NCBI GenBank assembly: GCA_001662425.1
Contig: BDDC01000161.1
Location: 5,934-65,255, forward strand
Direction: 5' to 3'
Length of the DNA: 59,322 bases
From: Chlamydomonas sphaeroides
Lineage: Eukaryota; Chlorophyta; Chlorophyceae; Chlamydomonadales; Chlamydomonadaceae
The notes below the pieces were generated by a model, which was given only the letters and a program-made list of their open reading frames with translations, searched no databases and was not told the DNA's origin. Numbering within the stretch: the stretch's first letter is position 1; each line of letters opens with the position of its first letter. The translations under genes and the position numbers were made by a program. Positions 34,188-45,364 of the stretch are shown in pieces.

Positions 34188-37100
34188 GCCCTCCAGGTAG
34201 GCGGTATGGATCTTGCCGATCACGTCCGGCCGCGTGATGACCAGCAGGTCGTTGTTGCCCTTGAGCTCGTGGCCGTGCTTGGCGTAGCGCTCGCCGCGGA
34301 AGTCCTCCTCCTCCAGCTTGAACTTCTGGATCTGGGTGCCCATGGCGCCGTCAATCATGCAGATGCGCTCGCGAAGCAGCTGCTCCAGAGGCTCGAAAGC
34401 CGGGGCGCGCTTGAGCGTCTCGGGCCGAGGCTTGTAGGTGGGAACAGGTGGCAGCTCGGACGGTGGAGCAAGCGGGTTCACGCCAGCGGCGATGGGGTTG
34501 AGGCGCGGCGTGATCTTGGGGCCGGAAGCCTCGGCGTTCAGCTTGCGGACGGCCGTTGGCTTGCACTTGGGGTCCAGCGTGGCGGCGTACTCCATCATGC
34601 GCTCCGTGGCGTTCTCGCACCTGGAGTAAGGGCGCGCACATGTGGCGTCAGGCGTTGAAGCAGGGAGGCCAGCGGCGGCATCGAAACAGAGGCCACAGCT
34701 AGCAGGTCATAATGGCTTCACGGTGCTACCGCGTAGCCCCTTTCGTTGCCAGCTACCCTGGGCACCCGTGACTCCCTCAGCAACGGCGATTGGCCGTGCC
34801 GCTGACACAGCGGGACGCAATACTTCTGCCACACGCCCTGTCCCGCAACCCACAGCCGCAGCCCCNNNNNNNNNNTCCCGTCCCCGTCCCCGGCACCTGC
34901 GCGGGCGTGAAGCCCTGGTTGGCCATGTGCTGCCCCACTCGCTCGATGACCCGCGGGTCGGCGTGCGGCAGCATGCCCTTGCCGTCCGCCCGGATCATGT
35001 CTACCAGGTTGCGGCTGCTGATTCCGCAGCTGGCGGCCACGTTGCGGATGTCCATCACCTGGGCACAGGGAGGCGGGAGGGACACGGCCAGGCGGCTAGG
35101 CGGCCAGGCGGCCAGGCGGCCAGGCGGCGGATCGGCGGCATGCGGCGCGGCTGCCCTCCCGCCCTCCTCGCACGCAGCCGCCGCCTGGCCCCACTCCCTC
35201 GGCCGTTCCTCCCTCCACGCGGCCTCCCTCGCCGCCTCATCCCCTTGCTGCCCAGCGTCCGCCACTGGGCCCCCCTCTAGGCACGAACCCTGGCCTTCAG
35301 CCCCGCCCCAGCCCTCCCTCCCCCGGCTCACCCCCCTGCTGTCCAGCGTCTCCGGGATCATGGCCATGGCCGACACCCATCCGCCCGTGGTGCGGCCTGT
35401 CGACGCCAGCGAGCCCAGCGTGGAGCCAAAGGGGTTGCCGGCGCCCATGCCGCCCGGCAGCAGCCCCGCCAGCGCATTGTCGGTCACCGTGGCGCCGCCG
35501 CCGATGGAGGGGATGACCACGGTGGCGCTGCCGGCGGCGGCGGCGGCGGCGGTGTTGGCGATGGCCGAGATGAGCGGCGACAGCAGGCCGGGGCCGGGCG
35601 AGGGCAGCGCGTTGGCGGTGGAGGAGGCGGGCGGGGGTCCCAGGAACTGGCACAGCTGGCCGGCCACGAAGCCGGCCTGGGGCAGGCAGGTGCGGGGAGG
35701 GCGAGAGGGCGGGTTGAGGTTCGTGCGATGTGGACGCCCGTGGGCGGCACGAACCCTGGCCCGTCGCTCTGTCCTGCTACCCCTGCCGTCGCCCTACTCC
35801 TTACGCATCCCCTGCCGCCCCACCTGCGCCAGGCTGGACGCCAGTGGGGGCACGAACCCTGTCACCCCTTCCCCCGTCGTCCCCCGTGCCTGCTTCCCTA
35901 GCACTCCACATGCCTCCCTCCCGCCCCACCTGCGCCAGGCTGGACGCCATCTGCGCCAGCGTGGTCGCGTCCACGCTGGGGCCGGGGCCGCTGTGGTCGC
36001 GGCGCAACACCAGCGACAGCTGCCGCCGCGAGAAGCCGGCGTCCTGGGGTTTGCGGCGGCAGGGAGGGGAAGCGAGGGAAACGAGAGGGGGGTGCAGGCA
36101 AGGGAAGTTAAGCGAAGGGTCTGCAAGCGCCAGGGAAGAGGCCGCCCAGGCTGCCCCGGCCTCGATGGCGCGCCCCCAACTGCCAGAAGCGGCCGAAACA
36201 TACAACGCCACACCGCCTCACCAGCAGCGCCTCGTTCAAGGAGCCCAGCTCGTTGGGTGTGAGCGCCGGCACCGGCGGGCCTGGCAGGGCGGCAGGGGCA
36301 GTGTCATGCGGGGGCTGGGCAGGGCAGGGAACCCCTTGCTCTTCCCCAAAACTCAAGGATCGAAACACGCCTCGCCCTTCTCCCCTCCCTCCTCGCCCCT
36401 CCCCGGCCCTCCGCCCTCCGCGTGCTCTCGCCCTCTCTCTCCCCCGTGCTCCGCCACGCCCGCCCCACACCACCCCCACCCACCCGTGGTGAGCATGAGC
36501 CGGATGAGGTGCGCGGGCCAGCCCGATGCCGCCATGGACGCCACCAGCATGGCGGTGCTCTCGGAGTCCCAGTCGGGGTCCAGCCGCCGCCGGTCGGGCG
36601 CCAGCAGGTTCTCCAGGTGCGTGTCGGTGAAGCCAGAGGCCTGCGGGGGGCGGGGTTGGAGGGAGGAGGAAGGTAAAATGGGTAGAGGGTGCGAGAGCAG
36701 CGACGAAGGTCCCAGTGCAAGCACCATCCCAAGAGGAGGGAAGTAAGGGAGGGAAGGCGGGGAAGGACCCGGGCGAGAGTTGGAAACGCAGGCGTGGGGT
36801 ATCCAAACATTGAACCAGTGTGCAAGTCAGGGCACGTACCTGCAATCCGTGGGGCGTGGGGCGTGGCGGCGCAGCCCGCAACCAGACAGGAAGCAGGATA
36901 GGGACCAGCTCGCCCCTGCCGCCAGCCATCCGGCCGCACCTTGCGCAGCGCCGTGGACGTCGGCTCCCGACTCGGACCGCGGCGCCCAAGGCACGAACCC
37001 TGGACTCCCACGCCTCCCCCACCCAACCCCTGCCCCTGCCCCGGCCGCACCTTGAGCAGCGCCTTGATGAGCATGAGCAGCGAGGGCGTGATGTGGTCGA

Positions 37101-40100
37101 ACACGTCCACGCCGCTGCCGCCGCCAAAGGGCCCCTCATCGGTCCCGCCGTCGGGCGACACCAGGCCGTTGGCCACCGCCTCGGCCGCCGACTGCACGAT
37201 GGGCGCCAGGAAGAACTTGCGGATCTGCGCCGTGCTGAAGCCCTCGTACGACAGCGCGCGCGTCACGCGGTTCGTCACTTGCGGGTCGGACGGCAGCCAC
37301 GGCTTGGGCGCCGCCACGGTGCCGGGCGGCGGCGGCGGCGTCGCCGGCACAGGCGCCAGGCCGCCGCCCAGCAGGTGCGCGCCGGAGGTCGAGGTGCCGG
37401 AGCCGCCGGAGGCGGCAGCGCCGGGGCCGCCAGGCGGCTGCGCCGCCGCCGCCGCCGCGGCGGCGGCGGCGGCAGCGGCGGACGTGCCCTGCAAGCCTCC
37501 CGGGCCGAGGCTGGAGCCGGTGGCTCCGGTGACCACGGTGACGGCGGAGGCCCAGGTATCCCCCAGGTGCGGCGCGATCTGCTTCAGCTGCTTGACCGTC
37601 AGCCCCTTGCAGCGCCGCGGCACCGCGCCGCGCATGGCGCCCAGCGTGCCCCGCGACAGCAGCAGCCGGCCCAGCGGCCCCGCCGCCAGCGCCTCATCGG
37701 CGTCGGGCGCCACGGCGTCCGCGGCCGCCGCCATGTTGGAGGAGCGCGACATGCCGCCGAGCGCGACCGCCAGGGAGCGGGACGGCGGCTTGCCGCGGCC
37801 GCGGCTGGCGCCACGGGGCGGCGGCGCGTCGCCGGGCACGCTCACGGTCGTCACCGTGAACTCGGCCCTGCCGCCAATGCCGCCGCGCGCCTCCTCCGCC
37901 AGCCCTGCCTCGTCCTCGAGCTCGCTGCTGTGGTCGCCGTCGCCCTCGTCCTCCTCGTCCTCGTCCTCCTCGCCGCCCTCCGTGTGCTCGCCAAACGTGC
38001 TGCCACGCTCTTCCATGCGCTCAACGTGCCCCGAACCCTCGTTGTCGTCATCGCTGCGGGGCGGGGACGCAGGGCAAGCGCAGCCAACCGCCTCAACCTC
38101 CGAGCACCCCAACCGTCCGCCGGCCAGATCCACGACAACCGCCATGCAACCGACCCAGCTACCGGTACCCCAACCGCCGCTCAACCGCCCCACCTGTCCA
38201 TGACGCCGTCGTCCTCCGTCACGTCCCAGGGCGCGTGGCTCGGCGCGGCGCTCGCGGCGCGCGACGCCGAGTCCTCGATCCCATGCCACAAGTTGTAGTA
38301 CCTGGCGGTCATGGCAGTGGACGATGGGGTGCGGTGGCGTGAGGCGCGTGGCACGGGCAACGCATGGTTAGCCGGGCAGGGCCCCCGTGAGCGAGCAGAG
38401 CCAGGGAGTCAGGCGGCGAGGTGCCGAGGAGGCGGGCGTGCAGCAGGGGGCAACGAAGCGAGCTGGTGGCATGGCGTGATCACGCCCTCTGATCACGCCC
38501 ACCGAACGCAGGGCCAGGTCGCAGGGAGCCGGGTCCCAGGCGCTGCAGCGCTCCTCGGCGTGCGGTGCGGGCGGGGCCTGCACGCCCGCGCCCCTCGCCC
38601 CATGTCCGGTCGGGTCCGGCCGCCGCACCTGCCCTTCTCCGCCACCGTGAGCGGCACCATCGGCAGCAGCGGCGCCAGGTACTGGCAGATGTGGAACGTG
38701 GGGAAGTCCGCGCCCGCCATCACCACAGCCACCTGGCAGTCAGAGGCCGGGGGAAGGGGCGGGAGGCGCAGTGTGGCGGCGAGGCACGAACCCACACATC
38801 ACCCCGGGGGCCGCTTCCTGACCTTGCGCCGCGGACCGCAAGCCCCAGCCCGCTAGGCCCGCTAGCCAACAAAGCGGCCTGCAAGCCCGTAGCCTGCGCG
38901 TCGGGCTTCGGGCCCCCGCCGCGTACCACAACGCTCGAAGACACGGACCCTGGACCAGCTGCCTCCATACCGGTACCTCGCCTCCCGCGCCCCTGCCGCG
39001 TCGCCTTCCTCCGTTCCCCTTCCCCGGCCCCACCTGTGCCATGGCGAGCGGGTCCGGCTCCGGCTGCCCCACCAGCCCCAGGCCGTCGAAGCGGACCAGC
39101 ACATCCAGCTGCGGACCGAGGACAGGGTAGCGGGGAGGACAGGAGCGGGCATGGCAGTGCGGCAGCGACCACGGGGCTGCGGGCTGGGCTGCGGATGCTG
39201 GCTACCCGTACTGCGGCAAGCGCTGCAGCAAGGGCCTGGCAGCCGCAGCCCCGATGCCCGAGGCCGCCTGCTCCTGTCTGCAGCTGTCCTGACGCCCTCG
39301 CCTCCGCCCCCTCCCCAGCCCCCACCTGCTCCTGCGTGAAGCCGCCCGCCACCAGCGCCGCCCTCGCCGCCGCCGCCTCGGCCGGCGTGAGCGCGGGCGC
39401 CGGGTCGCGCAGCTGCAGGTACAGCTGGATCTCGTGGCCCCTGCGAGCGGTTGGCCGGGGTTGGGCGAATCGGTTGGCTGGCCCCGGCCGTTGGCGGTTA
39501 CCGTTGCAGGGATACATGCGCCGGCCCCTGCTTCCCCTCCGCCCCGCACCTGAAGCCCGCCGCCGCCAGTGCCGCTACCGCGCGCGCCGCCAGCTCGCTG
39601 TCTGCGTCCGGGTCCAGCCCGCGGCCGTCGGGGCGCACCAGGTCCATCAGCTCCGCCGCCGTCAGCCCCGCCGCCATGAGCACCGACCGGAACACCACCA
39701 CGTCGCGAGCCGTCAGGTGCTCCCGGCACGGCAGCGGGCCGTAGCCGCCGTCGGCGCCGTCGGACCAGATGATCTCGCCGCCGGGCTCGTTGGCGCCGCC
39801 CCTGCCGCCGGCGCGGGCGGCGGCGGCGGCGGCGGCGCGCGCCGCCGCGGCCTTGGGCAGCGGCGAGGTGAGCACGGCGCCGGCGGCCACGGCAGCGAGC
39901 GAGGCGGGCGCGAGCGCGCCCGGTGCGCGCGTGGTGAGGGGGCCCGGCAGCAGCGCGCCGCCGGCGGTGGAGATGAGGCTGGAAGCGCGGTGCTCGTCGG
40001 GCATGAGGAAGGCGCGGATCTGGGCGGGCGTGAACATTGCGTCCACCAGCGCCGAGCCGACCTGAGCGGGCGCGAGGGCAGAAGGGGGTGGGGCGAAGGG

Positions 40101-43100
40101 AGGGCGCGCGTGCCGTATCAGGAGCAACACCCATGTTGGGCAGCATGGGCGCCGCGCGCTGTCCTCTTGCGGGCACGACCCCGCATGTTCCGCCTTCCCA
40201 CTCTCCTGCAGCCCTCGCAACCTCCACCCATACCCACACGGTACCTCCCCCGCCTGCCCCCACCTGCGCCACGATGGCGGCCCCCGCCTCCGGCGCTACG
40301 CCGCTCATGTCGGGCAGCATGGGCACCACGCCCTGCTCCGGCAGGATGAAGCGGTTGGGCGAGCCCTGCGGCAGCAAGGGGTAGGAGAGCAGGGTCGGCG
40401 GGCAGGCAGGCAGGCAGGCGGCCCACACGCCCCACGAGCAAGCCCTCACCTGCCGGCGCCTCCCCGCCCATTCCCCCCCGGATCCATCCCTGCCCTTGTG
40501 CCTTACGTTGAGGCCCGCCTGCTCGATGGCGTTGTTCATGGCGGACAGCGCCTCCTTGGACAGAGCCGCGGTGGCGGCACGGACCTGCGGGGGTGCGAGG
40601 GCGGGCATGGCTCGCGGCTGGGCTCGCCACGGCGCAGCACGGTGGCCGCACGGAGAGCGCAACGCCGCCTGGCTCGTCGCGCGGCGAGGCGAGAGCGGCG
40701 AGACGAGGGTGGTGCAGGGCGTGTGCTGGCGTGCAGCTCAGGCGCCATGAGGGAGCGGAGCGGTCACCGCCGGCTGGCTCGCCTGGTCGTAGCGCAGGAA
40801 GCGGCGCATGGCGTCCGCGTTGAGGCCGCCGCGAGCCAGCGCGCCCATGACCCGCGCCAGCTGAGGGGGTGCAGGGTGTAGAGGTGGAAGGGGAGGACAG
40901 GGGAGCGGGCAGCACACGGTGAGGGCGGGGGCTCGGGGGCGCACGGAGGCGGGGAGTGGGCAGGTGAGGCAGCCCAGGGGGGGGGTTCTGCTCGGGGCTG
41001 CCGAGCGACGCCGTCCGTCCGTCGCTTTCGCCGGCCCCCACCGTGTTGGCGCCGATGCCGTCCTGCAGCGCCACGCCGTCCTCCGTCAGCACCGCGCCGT
41101 CCACCTCGTCCTCCGTGAAGCCGCTGTCCAGCAGCGCGTCGCGGCAGGCGGCCAGGCCGGCTGCAGGGAGGTGGAAAGGGGCCACGGAGGGGGCAAGGGG
41201 TCAGGATGCGGGGTTAGGGCAGTGGCCCCGACCTCCAGCAGTATAGTGCGGCTGGTAGCCAGACGGCCAAGGTGGCTGCGGGGCTCCTTCTGGCGGGGCT
41301 GCTCTGCCAAGCCGCACCCGGCTCCAGCGGCGGCACGCCTGCTGCGTTGGAGCCCATGGCGTGCACCATCTGCGCAGCGCTGAAGCCCGCCACCGCCATG
41401 GCCTCGGCGGCGTCCGCCAGCTCCTGGGCGGGGCAGGGACAGGGCAGGGGGAGGGGTGTGCGGTGTTGGGCGGGGCAGGGGGAGGGGGAGGAGAGGTGCG
41501 GAGTGTGGTGGGGAGAGGGGGCGAAGGGCAGGAAGCCCAGGGGCCTGAAGGGCAGAGATGGGTGCAGCAGCCGGGGAGCGACGAGGAGCAGGAACGGGGG
41601 GCAGGGGCTGGGGCAGGTGGCAGAAGCGCCGGTGTTCGAGAGGGCAGCGGGCAGAGGCGAGGGAGCACAGAAGTGGTCGGAGGAAGGGGCGAGGAGCCGC
41701 CAGGAGCGGACCGCCAGCAGCTGGAGGCTTAGCTGCCCGTAGCCGCGGCCGCACCTTGGGCGTCAGCTCCATGCTGAGCGTGGTGCCGTCGGACCGCAGC
41801 AGCGCGGCGGCGGCGGCGGGCGTGAGGCCGCCCCGGTGCAGCGCGTCGATGAGCGCCGTGGAGGCGGCCGGCGCGATGAAGCGGTGCACCTGGGGGGCCG
41901 GGTAGGGTGGGGGGCATGAGGCATGGGGCAGGCGGCATGGGGCGGGCGGGCCACGGCAGGCACACACAGGGCGGGCGGGCCGCGGCCGGCGCACCTCCAG
42001 AGGCGTGAAGCCCGCCTGCTCCAGCGCGGACGACATGGCCTGCGGCCGCGGGGCGGGGGCAGGGGAGGGCGGGGGCTGAGGCGAGGGGCGGTGACGTGCG
42101 CCATAAGCCGACACGTGCCCACTCCGCCATACACCAGCCAGCCCGGCCGCCGCACCATACAGCTGCCGTACAGCTGCCGTACAGTGCCAATGTACAGCTG
42201 CACCGCCGTACCTGCACCGCGCGTATGTCTGCCTGCCAGGTGCGGACCAAGTTGACCTGCTCGGCCGCGAAGCCGGCCTGGTTGGGGCGGAGCGGGGAGG
42301 AGCAGCGGGCGGGGTTAGGGTTGGAGGTCGCGGCGGGGCGGGGCAGGTCTGGGGTGGCTGGGTGGGAGGCGGGGCACCGCAATGAGCCGGGCACCACCCA
42401 TGCTGCTGCCCAGCGCCGCTCACGTTGCCCAGCGCCAGCTCCATGGCCTCCACCTGCACCTCGCTCAGGCGCACGGCCAACGCGCCACTCTACCGAGGGC
42501 ATGCTGTGCCGCGTGTGAGGTTCTGTTCCACTTAACACTTGGACACACACGTACCCGCCCAACCCCTGTGTCCCCAATCTTTGCCCCCTTGTCCCTCGTC
42601 TCCCCCTACCTTGCCCAGCGCCAGCTTCATAGCCTCCACCTGCACCTCGCTCAGGTGCAGCCCGCCGGCGCCGTGCGGCAGCTCCGGCGGGAACAGGAAG
42701 CCCACGATGGCGCTGGTGTCGAAGCCCGCCTTGGCCAGGACCTGCGGGTGCATGCAGGGAGGCCGGAGGGCGGCAGGACGGGATATGGCACCTTGGCCGC
42801 CACAGCCCGCGGCCCAGCCAGCCGCCAGGCGGCGTCTGTACGAGGGTTGCCAGGCCACACGAACGGTCGCAGCACGACGCCGGCCACCAAGCCGCCAGCC
42901 CCGCCGCGACCCCATAGCGTTCCAGCGCCGTTCCAACCGCAGCCGCGGCGCTGGCCCGGCCGCCGCACCGGCCACACGTGATCAACCGCCAACCACCCGC
43001 CAACCGCCGTGTCAACGGCCGGCGAACTCACGTCGGCGACCTGGTGCAGGATGTGCGGCGGCACGTCCGAGGTGAGGCCGGAGCCGTCGGACGCAAAGTA

Positions 43101-45301
43101 GTCGGTGACCACGCCGCCCAGGCTCGAGTCCTGCAGGGGGCAGCAGGGGAGCGGGGGAGGCAGCGTGGTGGTGTGTGCGTGTGTTCAGCAAGGGAGGGCG
43201 GGAGGGGAGAGCAGGCCGTGGCCATGTAGCGCAGACTCGGGTCTTGCCCTGCGGGAGAGGAGTAGGGCGGGCGGCGCGTGTGCGCCCGCCCGTCCGCCCT
43301 TGCCCGCGCCACGGACGCCCTTGCACCGCCGCCCCCGGGCCCCCGCTCGCACCCGCAGCGCCGCTCGGATGCCGGACAGGACCACGGGGTTGAGGACGGG
43401 CGTCTTGGGCCGGGGCTGCGCCAGCAGCTGCGCCAGCGCCGCGCTCGCCTCGGCTGGCGGCAGGGAGCGGGCGGGAGGAGGCACGTCATGGCTCATGAGG
43501 GAGAGGAGAGGCGGGCAGTTTGAGGTGCCGGGGCAGGACAGACCAGCCAAAGAGGAGGGCGTGCGGGGTGTGGCAGGCGTGTGTGCGACCGTGTCTGCGC
43601 GTGTAGTCCCGCAGCTGCGCCAGGGCGTGCGTGTGCTCGTGTAGGGTTCAGCCAAGGCACAGGTTGCGCGAGCAGCTGCGCCAGAGCCGCGCTGCCAGCC
43701 TCACCTACGCTGCCCCGCCCCTCCTCGCCCTCCTCCTCCTCCTCCTCCTCCTCGCCCGGGCTCTCCGCGCCGCCCGGGCTCCCCTCCGCATCGGCCGCCG
43801 GCGGCGCCTTGCCCAAGCCGGCGGCGGCTGGCGCCGAGGGCTCCGAGTCCGGCAGCGTCGCGGTGCTTGGGGCCGTCATCGCCAGGGAGGAGGCCACGGC
43901 CGAGGAGTCCAGGCTCAGTGCGCCCACGCTCGAAGCCCCCGCCACCGAAGACGACGCCTGGGTGGGGACGTGACAGGGGTAAAGCGCACCATATATCGCT
44001 CTGGGCTGGGGGCGATGCATTGGCAAGAGGACGCGTGGCCTTGCGAAAAGTAGCCCGCAACACCAGACACCTCTGGGGTGGGGCCGGCACAAAGTCGGCA
44101 CAATGTCGGCACGAGCTGCGAGGACCCCAAAGCCCAAACCCGGGCCGACCTGTCGCTGTCACCCAAAGCCCCAGCCGCCAGCCCCCGGCCTCCTCGACGA
44201 CGCCTAACCCGGTCTCCAGCCCCCACCTCCTCGGCCACCAGCCGGCTGCTCCGCCGGCTGCCGTCCGCGCCCGGTTGCACGCCCGCATTGGATGGCCGCC
44301 CGCGCGCGCCGCCGGCCGCCGCCGGCTGCTGGCCGGCCGCCGCCGGCTGCTGGCCGGCCGCCACCTGTGCGGCCGCCGCCTGTGCGGCGGCTTGTGCGGC
44401 CGCCGCCACCGCCGCCGCCTCTGGCGGGCTGTGGGAGGTACGCGCGTGGGGAGTCCAGGGATGGGCATCAGCGCGTCGCCACTTGGCAATAACCCTGGCC
44501 CCACGTCCACCCTCGCCTCCCGCCTGCTTCCCTTGAGCTCCCCGCTTTCCAACACACGCACCTGCTGAAGGAGCTGACGAGCAGGCGGGTGCGGGACAGG
44601 CGTGCCGCACCTTCAGCACGAACGCTAACCTTGCCTATACCCTCATCATCCCCACCCGCCTCTCGACACACGCAGGGCGCACCTGCTGAAGGAGCTCATG
44701 AGCAGGCGGATGTGGCGCGTGTTCATGCGCTTGTAGTCGACCAGCACACGCAGCAGCTCGGCCAGCGTGCGGGGGCCGACCTGGGGAAAAGGCGGGGCGA
44801 AGCGCGGGTTCATGCCATGTCCCATGTGGGTTCGTGCCAAGGGTGTCTGTGTCTCGGGCTTACACGCGCTTGCGCGAATCCTTCATCACATGCGACAGCT
44901 CAGCCAGCCTATGCCGCCCCACGGCACGACCCCTAGCCTCCCTAACCCCCTTCCCCTTCCCCTTCGCCGGCTTCTCTCACCTGCTCGTACGCGATGGTGC
45001 CCGACGGCGTCAGCACGCTGCGCGCCGCCTCCTCCGCGTTGTTGCTAGCGCCCACCTGACAGGGCCGGGGCAGGGGCCGAGGGCGAGGCAGAGGGCGGGG
45101 TAGGCAGGGCGCGCAGCGCCAGACGTGCGGAAGCAGGCGGGGAGCACTTGAGCAGCGGAGGGCCCTGCCGCCCTCGCACGATCCCCAAGCCGCCTCCCGC
45201 GCTATTCTCCGCCCACCTCCACAAGCGCGTCGGCCACCGCATCGCGCAGCGTGGCGATGATGGGCGGCGGCGCGCCGGCGTCAATCTGGGGGCGGGCGGG
45301 A

Positions 45302-45364
<63 letters not shown>

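Larger units (their letters stand above)
31507..43453 (-). other. Giant protein, helix-pair repeat region (exons 22-52)
   Basis: Exons: 43353-43453, 43032-43130, 42610-42741, (42424-42489 possible), 42212-42277, 41995-42039, 41755-41889, 41318-41423, 41042-41160, 40768-40860, 40507-40584, 40264-40365, 39550-40061, 39326-39440, 39034-39108, 38629-38732, 38194-38301, 37051-38053, 36484-36640, 36222-36280, 35930-36043, 35332-35676, 34897-35058, 33734-33850, 33486-33599, 33116-33358, 32929-32987, 32619-32749, 32019-32476, 31710-31847, 31507-31565. Two half-modules alternate. Type A is a helix, then A/G-G-F-x4-L, then L/V-x-R-x-D-G-x2-L (LMDLVRPDGRGL, IVRRDGTGL, MIRADGKGM, LLRSDGTTL). Type B is L-x2-V-x3-L-x2-A-G-F-T/S-x3-I-R-x-F-L (ALSNAGFTSDAIRQL, MFTPAQIRAFL, SFTTEDIRAFL). 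About twenty half-modules are visible. Most introns here are phase 0 and fall between them. Confidence 0.7.

Noticed and set aside
34113..34620. METH as a complete gene or as a cassette exon of the giant gene
   Set aside because: Only one internal exon is present, and its phase and length (508 bp) would shift the frame between the phase-0 flanking exons.
36304..38289. Minus-strand ORF of 661 codons as a separate single-exon gene
   Set aside because: It only concatenates exon 37051-38053 with its flanking introns. The splice sites and the repeat alignment support the shorter exon.
31507..43453. EF-hand array
   Set aside because: The D-G-x-G-x-L segments lack the full set of loop ligands (positions 1, 3, 5 and 12), and the spacing between them is irregular.
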